From the NCBI GenBank assembly GCA_963931255.1, contig OZ006972.1, forward strand, positions 558,001-622,000: a stretch of DNA of 64,000 bases, read 5' to 3'. Below, in pieces: positions 1 through 9,267 of the stretch (the stretch's first letter is position 1; every line of letters starts with the position of its first letter). The stretch is from CALUVN01 sp944323595. Lineage in GTDB: Bacteria > Cyanobacteriota > Vampirovibrionia > Gastranaerophilales > Gastranaerophilaceae. A program made the translations under genes and the position numbers. The notes under the pieces are model-generated. The model searched no databases and was not told the origin of the DNA. It saw nothing but the letters and a program-made list of their open reading frames with translations.

Positions 1-181
1 CATTTAACTGCTCAGTCTGATTGGCAAGGCTTATCTTTGTAAAAGACAAACTTTGCCCTGAGTTCTCGTTATCCGTCAAACGAGCAGTTATACTAAGAAG
101 TCTGGCTTGTGATGCTGCCATTCCCATAGCTTGGTTCGATCCTTTCGTTTTATCGTAACTCTGTACTATCTTATACGACAT
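1..181 (-). CDS. Partial conserved hypothetical protein (N-terminus only)
   Basis: An open frame starts with ATG at 181 on the minus strand and runs off the left edge without a stop. The 60 visible residues begin MSYKIVQSYDKTKG and contain the stretch MGMAASQARLLSITARL followed by a polar, Gln- and Asn-rich segment that is probably helical. I recall similar AASQAR-type N-termini in hypothetical proteins of gut Melainabacteria, but I cannot name a function. No strong Shine-Dalgarno sequence precedes the ATG. The call rests on the uninterrupted frame and the residue composition. Confidence 0.55.
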   Translation of the reverse strand, partial: MSYKIVQSYDKTKGSNQAMGMAASQARLLSITARLTDNENSGQSLSFTKISLANQTEQLN

Positions 182-243
182 TTTTACGAAAAAACTTTAA
201 TTTCGGGAATGGATTTTTTACATTTTGTTACAAAGCATAATTA

Positions 244-420
244 TTAATTATTATGTTTTGTATCCTTGTCTACAGACGGGAAAAGACCCATTACTACCTG
301 ATCCGCAAGTATGTTATCAGTGCCTGCGAAAAAAGCACCGAGACAAGTTAAAAATCTTGCACCGATAGGCAGAGTCTTTGCTGACCCGTTGGGGTTTTGT
401 ACTTTCAAATTTGTCTTCAT
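244..420 (-). CDS. Small hypothetical protein (58 aa)
   Basis: This short frame is given with the ATG at 420 (MKTNLKVQNPNGSAKTLP), because a GGATTG sequence lies just upstream on the minus strand; a longer reading from 456 adds 12 residues without a better site. The product has a Gly/Ala/Leu-rich middle (GARFLTCLGAFFAG) and ends in a Lys/His/Asn tail. It is not recognised. It is 62 bases upstream of the partial gene at the left edge and in the same orientation, so the two may be co-transcribed. Confidence 0.4.
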   Translation of the reverse strand: MKTNLKVQNPNGSAKTLPIGARFLTCLGAFFAGTDNILADQVVMGLFPSVDKDTKHNN

Positions 421-607
421 AATTTCAATCCTAACTTTTACCATATATTTAAACAATTAAAACGTAGAAAAATTGACTATATTTACGTTTTGGGGTGAAA
501 AACTTTTACAAAAATTAATATTTTTGTAAATTTTTCGGGGTGAAAATCTGTGGAAATTTCGGAAACGAATTTCCACACATATTTTTTATTAATATTTTAC
601 TCTCCTA

Positions 608-3436
608 TTATGTATTTATCGCTTCGTAACATTCATCACAAATCGTTTCAAATCCGGAATGTGAGCCTAGTTTACGGTATTTCCAGCAGCGTTCGCATTT
701 TTCGCCTTCTGCCTTAGTTACCCAAACGGTAAATCCGTCTTCGGCGTGTTCATTAAGAACGTTATCAGGGGCTTCATCACATACGTAAGCCTGTGATGTG
801 ATGAATATGTTGCAAAGTTCGCTTGCGTTAGCTTTTAAAACTTCCGCATCATCAGCTTTGATATGAACTGCAACTTCCAGAGAGCTTCCTACTTTTTTGT
901 CAGCTCTGAGTGGTTCAATTGCACGTGTTACGACTTCGCGTGCTTTTAAGATTTTTGTAAAATCCTCATCAAGTTTTTCATTTTTCCATTGAGGATTAGG
1001 CTTAGCCCAATCGGAAAGAAGTATGCTTTCCAAGCCGCCGCGCTGACAGAGCGGAACATTTTGCCAGATATCTTCAGCCTGGTGAGGCATTACAGGTGTT
1101 AAAATTCTGACTAAAGCCTGTAAGGTTTCATATAATACTGTTTGGCATGCTCTTCTTGAAAGAGATTTTTTACCTGCTGTATAGAGGCGATCTTTCACAA
1201 TATCAAGATAGAACGCGCTCAAATCTACTGCTGCAAAATTTTGCAGGTGCTGGAAGTATTTATAAAATTCATAATTTTCAAATGCTTCCGTTACATTTTC
1301 AATCAAGTTATTAAGTTTATGGAGTGCGAATTTGTCAATATTTTTCAAATCGTCATACTGTACATAATCAACAGCAGGGTCGAAATCAAACAGATTTCCG
1401 AGCAAAAATCTTGCGGTATTTCTTGTTTTCTTAAAAATTTCGACAAGCTGTTTAATAATATTGTCGCCGATTTTGGTATCATTACGGTAATCTACTGAAG
1501 CTGCCCATAATCTTAATATATCAGCGCCGTAATTTTTTATAATATCATCAGGTCTGATATAGTTGCCTAAAGATTTAGACATTTTTCTGCCGTCTTCACC
1601 GAAAACAAATCCGTGAGTCAAAACTGTTTTATAAGGAGCTTTCCCTTGAGTTGCTACGGAAGTTAGAAGTGAAGACTGGAACCAGCCTCTATGCTGGTCA
1701 GAACCTTCAAGATACATTTCAACAGGAGTATGCCCGAGCTGTTCTGAACGTTTTTCTACAACAGCTCTCCAGGTAACGCCTGAATCGAACCATACATCCA
1801 TGATATCATTTTCTTTACGGAAATGTGTTTTACCGCATTTAGGACATACAAATCCTTTTGGAAGAAGTTCTTCTGCAGAATATTTTACCCATGCGTCAGA
1901 GCTTTCTTTTTCGAAAATTTTAGCAATATTTTCAATAGTTTCATCGGTTACAATGGTTTCGCCGCAATCTTCGCAATAGAATACCGGAATAGGAACACCC
2001 CATGCTCTTTGACGGGAAATACACCAGTCTGAACGGCTTTCAACCATATTTGAAATTCTGTTTTCACCGTTTGCTGGAATCCACTTAACGTCTTTAATTG
2101 CATCAAGTGTTTCAGCACGGAATTTATCAACCTTGACAAACCATTGCGGAGTTGCACGGTAAATAACAGGATTTTTACATCTCCAGCAGTGCGGATAGCT
2201 GTGTTGAATATCCTGTTGAGCAAGAAGAGCCCCGCAATTTTGGAGTTTTTCTATAACAATTTTGTTTCCTTTATAATAAGGAACACCCTCTAAATCTTTA
2301 TCCTGAACAGCGTCAGTCCAAACACCGCGGCTATCTAACGGAGAGAATACTTCTATTCCGTAGCGGCATCCGACTTCATAGTCTTCAAGCCCGTGTCCGG
2401 GAGCAGTGTGAACCGAACCGGTACCTGCATCAAGAGTAACATGTTCCCCGAGAATTATCGGTGATTTTCTATCTGCAAGCGGATGTTTAGTATTTAAAAG
2501 TTCTAATTCTTTACCTGTAACAGAGCCGAGAACTTTGATATCTTTTTCTTCCCATTCAACATCAGCAAGAAAAGCGCCAAGAAGTTCCTGAGCAGCAACA
2601 TATACATCACCTTTGTATTCAAAGAATGTATATTCAAAATTCGGGTGCATTGATATAGCCATGTTTGACGGAATTGTCCACGGAGTAGTTGTCCAGATAA
2701 CAGCATAAATATCTTTGCCTTTAGCCCCGTCAATCATGGTATTAATTTTAGAAACAGACTCTTCATCAAATTTAAATCTTACGTAAATAGATGTAGAAGT
2801 ATGATCAGCATATTCAACTTCAGCTTCAGCAAGAGCAGTTTCGCATGATGCGCACCAGTAAACCGGCTTCATACCCTTTTCTACATAACCTTTTTTGTAC
2901 ATTTGTCCAAAAACTCTGATTTGTTCAGCTTCAAAATCAGGTGCAATTGTCAAATAAGGATGTTCCCAGTCACCCCATACACCGAGGCGTTTAAATTCTG
3001 ATTCCTGACCTTTGAGATTTTTATGAGCAAACTCTCTGCATTTAGCTCTGAGTTCTGCCGGAGTGAGGGCGCTTCTGCCGCCTTTAATGTTTTTCACAAC
3101 GGCATTTTCAATAGGAAGACCATGCCCATCATAGCCCGGAACATAAGGTGCATAACACCCTGATTGTGATTTGTATTTAATCAAAATATCTTTCAAAATT
3201 TTATTCAGAGCAGTGCCGACGTGTATTTTTTCGGAACTCAAATATGGAGGACCGTCATGGAGAACGAATTTATTTGCTTTATCTCTTTGAGCAATATTTT
3301 TTTCATAAATTTTATTTTCTTCCCAGAATTTTTGGGTAGAAATTTCTTTTACAGTTGCGTTAGCACGCATTTCCAGCGTGGTTTGAGGTAAATTCAAGGT
3401 ATCTTTGTATTCCACTTTAGTTTCGGTATTGCTCAT
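608..3436 (-). CDS. ileS: Isoleucyl-tRNA synthetase
   Basis: Cytoplasmic class I aminoacyl-tRNA synthetase that charges tRNA-Ile. At 942 residues it is of normal bacterial length. The catalytic signature near residues 62-80 reads GPPYLSS followed by HVGT at 72-75, where the family normally has HIGH. The second signature KMSKS is intact near residue 615. The CP1 editing domain is visible through TTTPWTIPSN and GTGSVHTAPGHG. The C-terminus carries the four-cysteine zinc module (CERC and CDEC). The gene begins 5 bases after the stop of the upstream symporter gene, so they probably share a transcript. No T-box leader was seen. Identification is secure; only the altered HIGH motif is unusual. Confidence 0.97.
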   Translation of the reverse strand: MSNTETKVEYKDTLNLPQTTLEMRANATVKEISTQKFWEENKIYEKNIAQRDKANKFVLHDGPPYLSSEKIHVGTALNKILKDILIKYKSQSGCYAPYVPGYDGHGLPIENAVVKNIKGGRSALTPAELRAKCREFAHKNLKGQESEFKRLGVWGDWEHPYLTIAPDFEAEQIRVFGQMYKKGYVEKGMKPVYWCASCETALAEAEVEYADHTSTSIYVRFKFDEESVSKINTMIDGAKGKDIYAVIWTTTPWTIPSNMAISMHPNFEYTFFEYKGDVYVAAQELLGAFLADVEWEEKDIKVLGSVTGKELELLNTKHPLADRKSPIILGEHVTLDAGTGSVHTAPGHGLEDYEVGCRYGIEVFSPLDSRGVWTDAVQDKDLEGVPYYKGNKIVIEKLQNCGALLAQQDIQHSYPHCWRCKNPVIYRATPQWFVKVDKFRAETLDAIKDVKWIPANGENRISNMVESRSDWCISRQRAWGVPIPVFYCEDCGETIVTDETIENIAKIFEKESSDAWVKYSAEELLPKGFVCPKCGKTHFRKENDIMDVWFDSGVTWRAVVEKRSEQLGHTPVEMYLEGSDQHRGWFQSSLLTSVATQGKAPYKTVLTHGFVFGEDGRKMSKSLGNYIRPDDIIKNYGADILRLWAASVDYRNDTKIGDNIIKQLVEIFKKTRNTARFLLGNLFDFDPAVDYVQYDDLKNIDKFALHKLNNLIENVTEAFENYEFYKYFQHLQNFAAVDLSAFYLDIVKDRLYTAGKKSLSRRACQTVLYETLQALVRILTPVMPHQAEDIWQNVPLCQRGGLESILLSDWAKPNPQWKNEKLDEDFTKILKAREVVTRAIEPLRADKKVGSSLEVAVHIKADDAEVLKANASELCNIFITSQAYVCDEAPDNVLNEHAEDGFTVWVTKAEGEKCERCWKYRKLGSHSGFETICDECYEAINT

Positions 3437-3441
3437 TTCCC

Positions 3442-4809
3442 CTATCCTTCTTCAATATTTTCTGTAACTGCTTCTGTTGTAGCATCAAAATGATGCTTTG
3501 TACATATATTTTTAATATTTTTTAAACGGGACAAATCTAAATCCAATTTATCTTTATTTGATTCTACTATAAAAGTTTTCATTTTGTCATAATTAAATTC
3601 ATTTTCCCATCTTGCGATAACAACTGTTGCAACGCAATTCCCTATAAGGTTAACAGTCGTTCTGCCCATGTCGAGAATTTGATCTATACCCAGAAGGATT
3701 GCGACACCAAGAATAGGAATATTAAAACTTGCAAGTGTTCCGGCAAGAACTATAAGAGAGACTCTCGGGACTCCGGCAACCCCCTTACTGGTAAGCATTA
3801 AAGCTAACATAATTATGATTTGCTGATTCAAATCCAGATTGATACCGACAATTTGTGATGAGAAAATTACTGCCATCGCAAGGTACAGTGTGCTGCCGTC
3901 GAGGTTAAACGTATACCCTGTAGGCATTACAAAACCGACAATGTTTTTAGGCACCCCGAAGCGTTCCATAATCTCCATTGCTTTCGGGAATGCAGCCTCT
4001 GAACTTGCTGTTGTAAATGCTAAAAACGCAGGCTCCTGCAATGCCTTTATCAAGGTTCTGAATGATATTTTAACAATTTTACACGCAATTATGAGAACCA
4101 ACAAAACAAATACTGCAAGCGCTATGTATAAAGCACCGATAATTTTTGCATAATTTTTCAAAACAGAAAGTCCGTTAGCCCCAACCGTTGCGGCGATTGC
4201 GCCAAAAATCCCAAGCGGGGCAAAATACATGACATATTCCGTAAATTTAAACATAATCTGCGATACGGAATTTAACACATCCAAAACAGGACGTGCAGCT
4301 TTCCCAACAGCACAAATTGCAAGCGCAAAGAATATTGAAAAGACAACTATCTGTAACAAATTTCCCTGCGCCATAGCATCAACGATACTGGTCGGGAAAA
4401 TATCAGTCACCATAGCACTGATTGAAGTATGTGCCTGTGTTGCTGCCATAAGACCGGCTTCCTGCATTTGAATAGCATCAGGAGTTGTTCCTGATACAAA
4501 ACCAACACCGGGCTTAAATACATTTGCCATAAATAAACCGATTATCAGCGCCAGAGTTGTAACAATTTCAAAATAAATAATTGTTTTAATGCCGATTTTG
4601 CCAAGACTTTTTGCATCACCATGACCTGCTATACCGATAACAAGTGTTGCAAACAGCAAAGGTGCTATAATCATCTTGACCATTCTCAGGAAAATAGCAG
4701 CAAGAGGGCGCATTTTGACCGCAAAATCCGGGGCAAAATGACCTACTATTATCCCTAATATAAGGGCTATAAATATCAATGCTGTAAGTCTTGAATGTTT
4801 CATTAGCAT
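3442..4809 (-). CDS. Dicarboxylate/amino acid:cation symporter (DAACS/SDF family)
   Basis: Inner-membrane secondary transporter of the GltP/DctA type, importing dicarboxylates or acidic amino acids with H+ or Na+. The 455 residues contain multiple hydrophobic helices, the serine-rich re-entrant loop region around TTASSEAAFPKAME, the MPTGYTFNLDGSTLY motif and the late NLIGNCVATVVIARWE motif that binds substrate in this family. Substrate cannot be told from the sequence. The start is either ATG 4809 or ATG 4803. A TATAAT box on the minus strand (4819-4814) lies so close that the mRNA may have almost no leader. It is followed 5 bases later by ileS. Confidence 0.92.
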   Translation of the reverse strand: MLMKHSRLTALIFIALILGIIVGHFAPDFAVKMRPLAAIFLRMVKMIIAPLLFATLVIGIAGHGDAKSLGKIGIKTIIYFEIVTTLALIIGLFMANVFKPGVGFVSGTTPDAIQMQEAGLMAATQAHTSISAMVTDIFPTSIVDAMAQGNLLQIVVFSIFFALAICAVGKAARPVLDVLNSVSQIMFKFTEYVMYFAPLGIFGAIAATVGANGLSVLKNYAKIIGALYIALAVFVLLVLIIACKIVKISFRTLIKALQEPAFLAFTTASSEAAFPKAMEIMERFGVPKNIVGFVMPTGYTFNLDGSTLYLAMAVIFSSQIVGINLDLNQQIIIMLALMLTSKGVAGVPRVSLIVLAGTLASFNIPILGVAILLGIDQILDMGRTTVNLIGNCVATVVIARWENEFNYDKMKTFIVESNKDKLDLDLSRLKNIKNICTKHHFDATTEAVTENIEEG

Positions 4810-4929
4810 AAATATTATATATTAAACATGCAAATACAAAAAATAAAAAATTTTTTTGGTTACAATTCGTAAATCTTTTGTTTTACCATTGCCATGACTT
4901 TACAAATTGATGTAAGATAAATTAAAAGA

Positions 4930-4948
4930 CATGCTGTTAAAAAGCATG
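4930..4948. promoter_or_regulatory. Small inverted repeat upstream of nrdJ
   Basis: CATGCT and AGCATG flank a 7-base loop in the 170-base gap ahead of nrdJ. It could be an operator or an RNA hairpin in the leader. No NrdR box pair and no cobalamin riboswitch could be made out here. Confidence 0.3.
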
Positions 4949-5000
4949 CGCGTTACTATAAAAATAAGGGATAGAGAAATAATACACAATGGAGGTTAAT

Positions 5001-6974
5001 GTGAATACATTAGATGAAAGTTTGACCCTGTCAGAAAACGCAATTAAAGTACTTGAAAAAAGATACCTGAAAAGAGATAAAAACGGAAATTGCGTTGAAA
5101 AACCGGCAGATATGTTCAGACGTGTTTCCGATGCAATTGCTGCAGGAGATTTGAAATACGGAGCTTCTGAAGAAGACGTAAAAAAATTATCCGACAGATT
5201 TTATAATGCAATTACACACAGATATTTTATGCCGAATTCACCGACTTTAATGAATGCTGGCAGAGAACTCGGCCAATTAGCGGCATGCTTTGTTTTGCCG
5301 GTTGAAGATTCTCTTGAAAGTATCTTTGAAACTATTAAAAATACAGCATTAATTCATAAATCAGGCGGTGGTACAGGTTTTTCATTTTCAAGACTCAGAC
5401 CAAAAAACAGTGTTGTCCGTTCTACAATGGGCGTTTCTTCAGGTCCTGTTTCATTTATGGAAGTATTCAACGCTGCAACCGAAGCTGTTAAACAGGGCGG
5501 AACAAGACGCGGTGCCAATATGGGTATTTTAAGAGTTGATCACCCTGATATCCTTGAATTTATTGAATGTAAATCAGACAATAACAAACTCAATAACTTC
5601 AATATTTCAATTGCAGTGACCGACAAATTTATGGAAGCCTATAAAAACGGTACTGATTATGATCTGGTAAACCCGCAAAATAATCAGGTTGTCGGCAGAT
5701 TAAGCGCTAAAAAAGTATTTGATATGATTGTTGACGGAGCATGGAGAAACGGTGAACCGGGCATCGTATTCATTGACAAAATGAATGCTGATAACCCTAC
5801 ACCTTTAATCGGTGAAATTGAATCAACAAATCCGTGCGGAGAAGTTCCGCTTCTTCCTTATGAAGCATGTAACCTCGGCTCAATTAACCTTGGTTTGATG
5901 GTTAAAGACGGAAAAGTTGACTGGGATTTACTGGCTGAAACAACAAGAACAGCTATCAGATTCTTAGACAACGTAATCACTGTTAATAATTATCCGCTCC
6001 CGCAAATTTCCGAAATGGTTCAAAATAACAGAAAAATCGGTCTTGGCGTAATGGGCTGGGCTGATATGCTTATGAAAATGGAAATTTCGTATAATTCAAC
6101 CGAAGGTACAAAACTTGCCGCTCAGGTTATGGAATTCATTGACTATGAATCTAAGTGTGAATCTATAGAACTTTCAAAAGAAAGAGGAAGATTTAACAAC
6201 TTCCCGGGCAGTGTATATGACGGCAAAAACTTCCTTTATAACAAATACAAAGGAAAATCTGCCGGCATCATCTCTGACGAGCAATGGAAAGAACTTGATG
6301 AGCAAATTGAAAAATACGGAATCAGAAATGCAACAACAACATGTATTGCTCCGACAGGAACAATTTCAATGATAGCATCTGCATCAGGCGGTGTTGAACC
6401 ATTATTCGGTCTTGTATTCTCAAGACTGATTATGGACGGCACTGAAATGCTTGAAGTTAATCCTATCTTCAAAGATTATATGATTCAACATGGATTATAT
6501 TCTGAAGACTTGATGAAGAAAATTGCAAAAGACGGTTCTGTGGCACACGTTGACGGAATTTCAGATAAAATCAAGCATATTTTTGCAACTGCACACGACG
6601 TATCTCCTTACTGGCACGTAAAAATGCAGGCAGCATTCCAGCTTCATACTGATAACGCTGTATCAAAAACAGTTAACTTTGAAGAAAATGCTACACGCGA
6701 TGATATCAAAGAAGCATATATCCTTGCTTATGAAAATAACCTTAAAGGTATCACAGTTTACAGAAATAACAGCCGTCAATTCCAACCGATGAATCTTGAT
6801 GCAAAAAAGAAAGAAGAATCTAAAGTTGAAATTAAACCGGTAGTTGAAGAAGTGAAAGATGAAGAACCTACAGGTGAAATCAAAACAGTAAAATGTCCTG
6901 AATGCGGCAATGAAATTCAAATGGCAGAGGGATGCTTTATCTGTTTGAAATGCGGTTACTCAGGTTGTTCATAA
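5001..6974 (+). CDS. nrdJ: Adenosylcobalamin-dependent (class II) ribonucleoside-diphosphate reductase
   Basis: Reduces ribonucleotides to deoxyribonucleotides using a B12-derived thiyl radical, so it does not depend on oxygen. Family motifs are present in order: PNSPTLMNAGRELGQLAACF (first redox cysteine), SGGGTGFSFSRLRP, NPCGEVPLLPYEACNLGSIN (active-site Cys and Glu) and APTGTISMIASASGG. The C-terminal tail has two CxxC pairs (CPEC, CLKC) plus a terminal cysteine, as in many class II enzymes. An ATG exists at 4989, but it overlaps GGAGG at 4991-4995, which is an ideal ribosome site for the GTG at 5001; I therefore chose GTG, giving 657 residues. The enzyme makes the cell dependent on cobalamin. 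Confidence 0.94.
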   Translation: MNTLDESLTLSENAIKVLEKRYLKRDKNGNCVEKPADMFRRVSDAIAAGDLKYGASEEDVKKLSDRFYNAITHRYFMPNSPTLMNAGRELGQLAACFVLPVEDSLESIFETIKNTALIHKSGGGTGFSFSRLRPKNSVVRSTMGVSSGPVSFMEVFNAATEAVKQGGTRRGANMGILRVDHPDILEFIECKSDNNKLNNFNISIAVTDKFMEAYKNGTDYDLVNPQNNQVVGRLSAKKVFDMIVDGAWRNGEPGIVFIDKMNADNPTPLIGEIESTNPCGEVPLLPYEACNLGSINLGLMVKDGKVDWDLLAETTRTAIRFLDNVITVNNYPLPQISEMVQNNRKIGLGVMGWADMLMKMEISYNSTEGTKLAAQVMEFIDYESKCESIELSKERGRFNNFPGSVYDGKNFLYNKYKGKSAGIISDEQWKELDEQIEKYGIRNATTTCIAPTGTISMIASASGGVEPLFGLVFSRLIMDGTEMLEVNPIFKDYMIQHGLYSEDLMKKIAKDGSVAHVDGISDKIKHIFATAHDVSPYWHVKMQAAFQLHTDNAVSKTVNFEENATRDDIKEAYILAYENNLKGITVYRNNSRQFQPMNLDAKKKEESKVEIKPVVEEVKDEEPTGEIKTVKCPECGNEIQMAEGCFICLKCGYSGCS

Positions 6975-7000
6975 AAACAACTTCAAATAATTAATTGAAA

Positions 7001-7028
7001 AAGAGGAAATAATATTTCCTCTTTTTTT
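7001..7028 (+). terminator. Rho-independent terminator after nrdJ
   Basis: AAGAGGAAAT pairs with ATTTCCTCTT around a 4-base loop and is followed by a run of T. The start of the next gene lies only 14 bases beyond. Confidence 0.85.
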
Positions 7029-7041
7029 GTATAATAAAAAA

Positions 7042-7884
7042 ATGATTTCCATAATTACAGCAAGCTACAATTACGCAAACTATATAAAAGAATGTATTGA
7101 CTCTGTTCTCTCTCAGGATTTTACTGACTGGGAACTTATTATAGTTGATGACGGTTCCGTTGATAATTCTGTTGAAATAATCAAAAGTTACACCGACAGC
7201 CGAATCAGATTAATCAGAAACGAAAAAAATTCAGGACTGAAGCAAACACTTTTAAGAGGAATCCAGGAAGCCGGCGGCGAATACATAGCATTTTTGGAAA
7301 GTGATGATATATGGCGGACGGATTATCTTTCAAAAAAAAATGACATCATACAAAAATATCCTGATGCTGCATTAATATTCAATGATGTTGAACTTTTCGG
7401 AGATGCTGATAAAATCTTTCGCGTAAAAAAAATCTTTGAAAAAAATAACGACTTTTTATCAAAATTTACTTATCCAAAAAATCTTTTTAAATATTTGAAT
7501 GTACAAAACAGAATTTTAACATTTTCGGCTGTAATGATAAAAAAATCAGTGCTGACAGAAGAGGTGTTCAATACACCTGTAGATAAACTTCTTGATTGGT
7601 GGCTGTATATTCATCTTGCAAAAGAAAACTATTTTTATTATATTCCGGAGAAACTGACAAAATGGCGCATACACCAAAAAAGTTACATATCAGCAAAGAA
7701 ACGACGCCCCTGCTTGATAAATATTGCCGCATATCTGGATATTTATAACAAAAATAAAAAGGATACAGCATTATTAATTTTTATCATAAAAACGCTTGTG
7801 CTGTCAGGAATTTATTTTATCCAAAAACAATTCAGAAAAGTTCAATTTGGATTAAAAAAAATCAGTCAGCGTCGTGTTAAATGA
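7042..7884 (+). CDS. Family 2 glycosyltransferase
   Basis: GT-A fold glycosyltransferase that transfers a sugar from a nucleotide sugar, probably for surface glycan synthesis. The N-terminus ISIITASYNYANYIKECIDS is typical of GT2. It is followed by IIVDDGSVDNS and by ESDDIW around residue 90, which supplies the metal-binding Asp residues. The C-terminal third is basic and hydrophobic and may lie on the membrane. I start at ATG 7042; an in-frame TTG at 7027 lies inside the preceding terminator. TATAAT at 7030-7035 is only 6 bases from the ATG, so the transcript could be leaderless. The gene converges on rdgB. Confidence 0.85.
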   Translation: MISIITASYNYANYIKECIDSVLSQDFTDWELIIVDDGSVDNSVEIIKSYTDSRIRLIRNEKNSGLKQTLLRGIQEAGGEYIAFLESDDIWRTDYLSKKNDIIQKYPDAALIFNDVELFGDADKIFRVKKIFEKNNDFLSKFTYPKNLFKYLNVQNRILTFSAVMIKKSVLTEEVFNTPVDKLLDWWLYIHLAKENYFYYIPEKLTKWRIHQKSYISAKKRRPCLINIAAYLDIYNKNKKDTALLIFIIKTLVLSGIYFIQKQFRKVQFGLKKISQRRVK

Positions 7885-7900
7885 CAAACAACAATAGACA

Positions 7901-8467
7901 TCAAAGCTCTTTCAAAAACTCCAATACCATTCTAAGCGCGCGACCGCGGTGGGAAATTTCATTTTTTTCGTGTTCTGACATTTCAGCCATAGTCTTGTCA
8001 GTGCCATCGACAAGAAATACCGGATCGTAACCAAATCCGCCGCATCCTGCCTGACTATACGCAATCTGCCCGTGACATTCCCCTGTTTTTACACATAGAG
8101 TCTTTCCGTCAGCATCCAGAAGAGTCATTGTACAAACAAATTTTGCCCTGCGGTTTGTTTGATTTTTCATTTCAGCCAGAAGTTTATCAATTTTTTCAGC
8201 CTGTGTTCCCGCATATCTTGCAGAATAAAGCCCTGGCGCGCCGTTCAGTGCATCAACACATAATCCGGAGTCATCAGCCAGTGACATTTTACCGCTCAAA
8301 CGGTTTGCTTCCCGTGCTTTTATCATAGAATTTTCTTCAAAAGTGGAGCCGTTTTCAACAGGATTGAACCCCGCCGGAGGCAGGACAAATTTTATACCGG
8401 AACCCTTTGATATCTCGTTAATTTCTTCCAATTTATGCGGATTAGCAGTAGCAAAAACAATTTCCAT
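7901..8467 (-). CDS. rdgB: XTP/dITP diphosphatase (HAM1/RdgB family)
   Basis: House-cleaning pyrophosphatase that hydrolyses inosine and xanthosine triphosphates to monophosphates and keeps deaminated purines out of DNA. Family motifs visible are the N-terminal FATANPHKLEEI, LADDSGLCVDALNGAPG, GGFGYDPVF and the C-terminal HEKNEISHRGRAL. The 188-residue length is normal. Its ATG overlaps the stop codon of uppS by one base (TAATG), so the two are translationally coupled. Confidence 0.95.
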   Translation of the reverse strand: MEIVFATANPHKLEEINEISKGSGIKFVLPPAGFNPVENGSTFEENSMIKAREANRLSGKMSLADDSGLCVDALNGAPGLYSARYAGTQAEKIDKLLAEMKNQTNRRAKFVCTMTLLDADGKTLCVKTGECHGQIAYSQAGCGGFGYDPVFLVDGTDKTMAEMSEHEKNEISHRGRALRMVLEFLKEL

Positions 8468-9195
8468 TATGCACCGTATCTTCTTTGTCTGTGATTGAAT
8501 TCCATAACTGCATCAGCAAGCGACTGTTCGTTAAAATCAGGCCAGAATTGCTTTGTTACAAGAAATTCCGAATACGCAATCTGCCACAACAAATAATTTG
8601 AAACTCTCATCTCGCCGCCCGTTCTTATCAATAAATCAGGATCAGGAATACCGGACGTATAAAGCGCTTTTGAAATCGTATCTTCCGTAACATCATCAGG
8701 AGAAATACCGCTTTTCATAATATTTTTTACGGCGTGTACAATTTCGTCACGCGCACCGTAATTAAACGCAATCTGCAATCTTACACCGGTATTATTTGCC
8801 GTAACGTCAACAGCATTTTTTAAAATTGACTGCAGTTTCGGGTTTAATTTTGTCAAATCACCGATAAAATTAATCACAACCTGATTTTCGTTAAGTTCAG
8901 CCAGTTCATTTTTAATTGTATTTGCAAGCAAATCCATAAGAAAACTGACTTCTTCCGGTTTTCTGTTCCAGTTTTCCGTAGAAAAAGCATAAACAGTCAA
9001 ATATTTAATACCGAATTTATGGCAGGCTTTGAGAGTTGTTTTAAGCGACTCAACGCCTTTTTTATGCCCGAAAGCTGACGGCAGATTTTTTTCTTTTGCC
9101 CACCGTCTGTTGCCATCCATAATGATAGCCACGTGCTGTAAATTTGTATCTTTAACTATATCGGCTATTGTAGAAGTTTTGGTTTCTGTAATCAT
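8467..9195 (-). CDS. uppS: Undecaprenyl diphosphate synthase
   Basis: Cis-prenyltransferase that makes the C55 lipid carrier for peptidoglycan and surface glycans from farnesyl diphosphate and isopentenyl diphosphate. Visible signatures are HVAIIMDGNRRWAKE with the catalytic Asp, the FGHKKG segment, YAFSTENWNR and the C-terminal IRTGGEMRVSNYLLWQ with YSEFLVT. I chose ATG 9195, because AGGTGG lies 4 bases before it; an upstream ATG at 9225 would add 10 residues. The product is then 242 residues, of usual length. It is followed directly by rdgB. Confidence 0.95.
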   Translation of the reverse strand: MITETKTSTIADIVKDTNLQHVAIIMDGNRRWAKEKNLPSAFGHKKGVESLKTTLKACHKFGIKYLTVYAFSTENWNRKPEEVSFLMDLLANTIKNELAELNENQVVINFIGDLTKLNPKLQSILKNAVDVTANNTGVRLQIAFNYGARDEIVHAVKNIMKSGISPDDVTEDTISKALYTSGIPDPDLLIRTGGEMRVSNYLLWQIAYSEFLVTKQFWPDFNEQSLADAVMEFNHRQRRYGA

Positions 9196-9267
9196 TTTTC
9201 CACCTGAAATTTTATCTGCATTCATTATATCGTAAAGATATTAAATTACAAACAGTAAGGCTCTCTG

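Noticed and set aside
4810..5000. Cobalamin riboswitch ahead of the B12-dependent nrdJ
   Set aside because: The 190-base leader lacks the B12-box pattern and is too AT-rich and short for the full aptamer.
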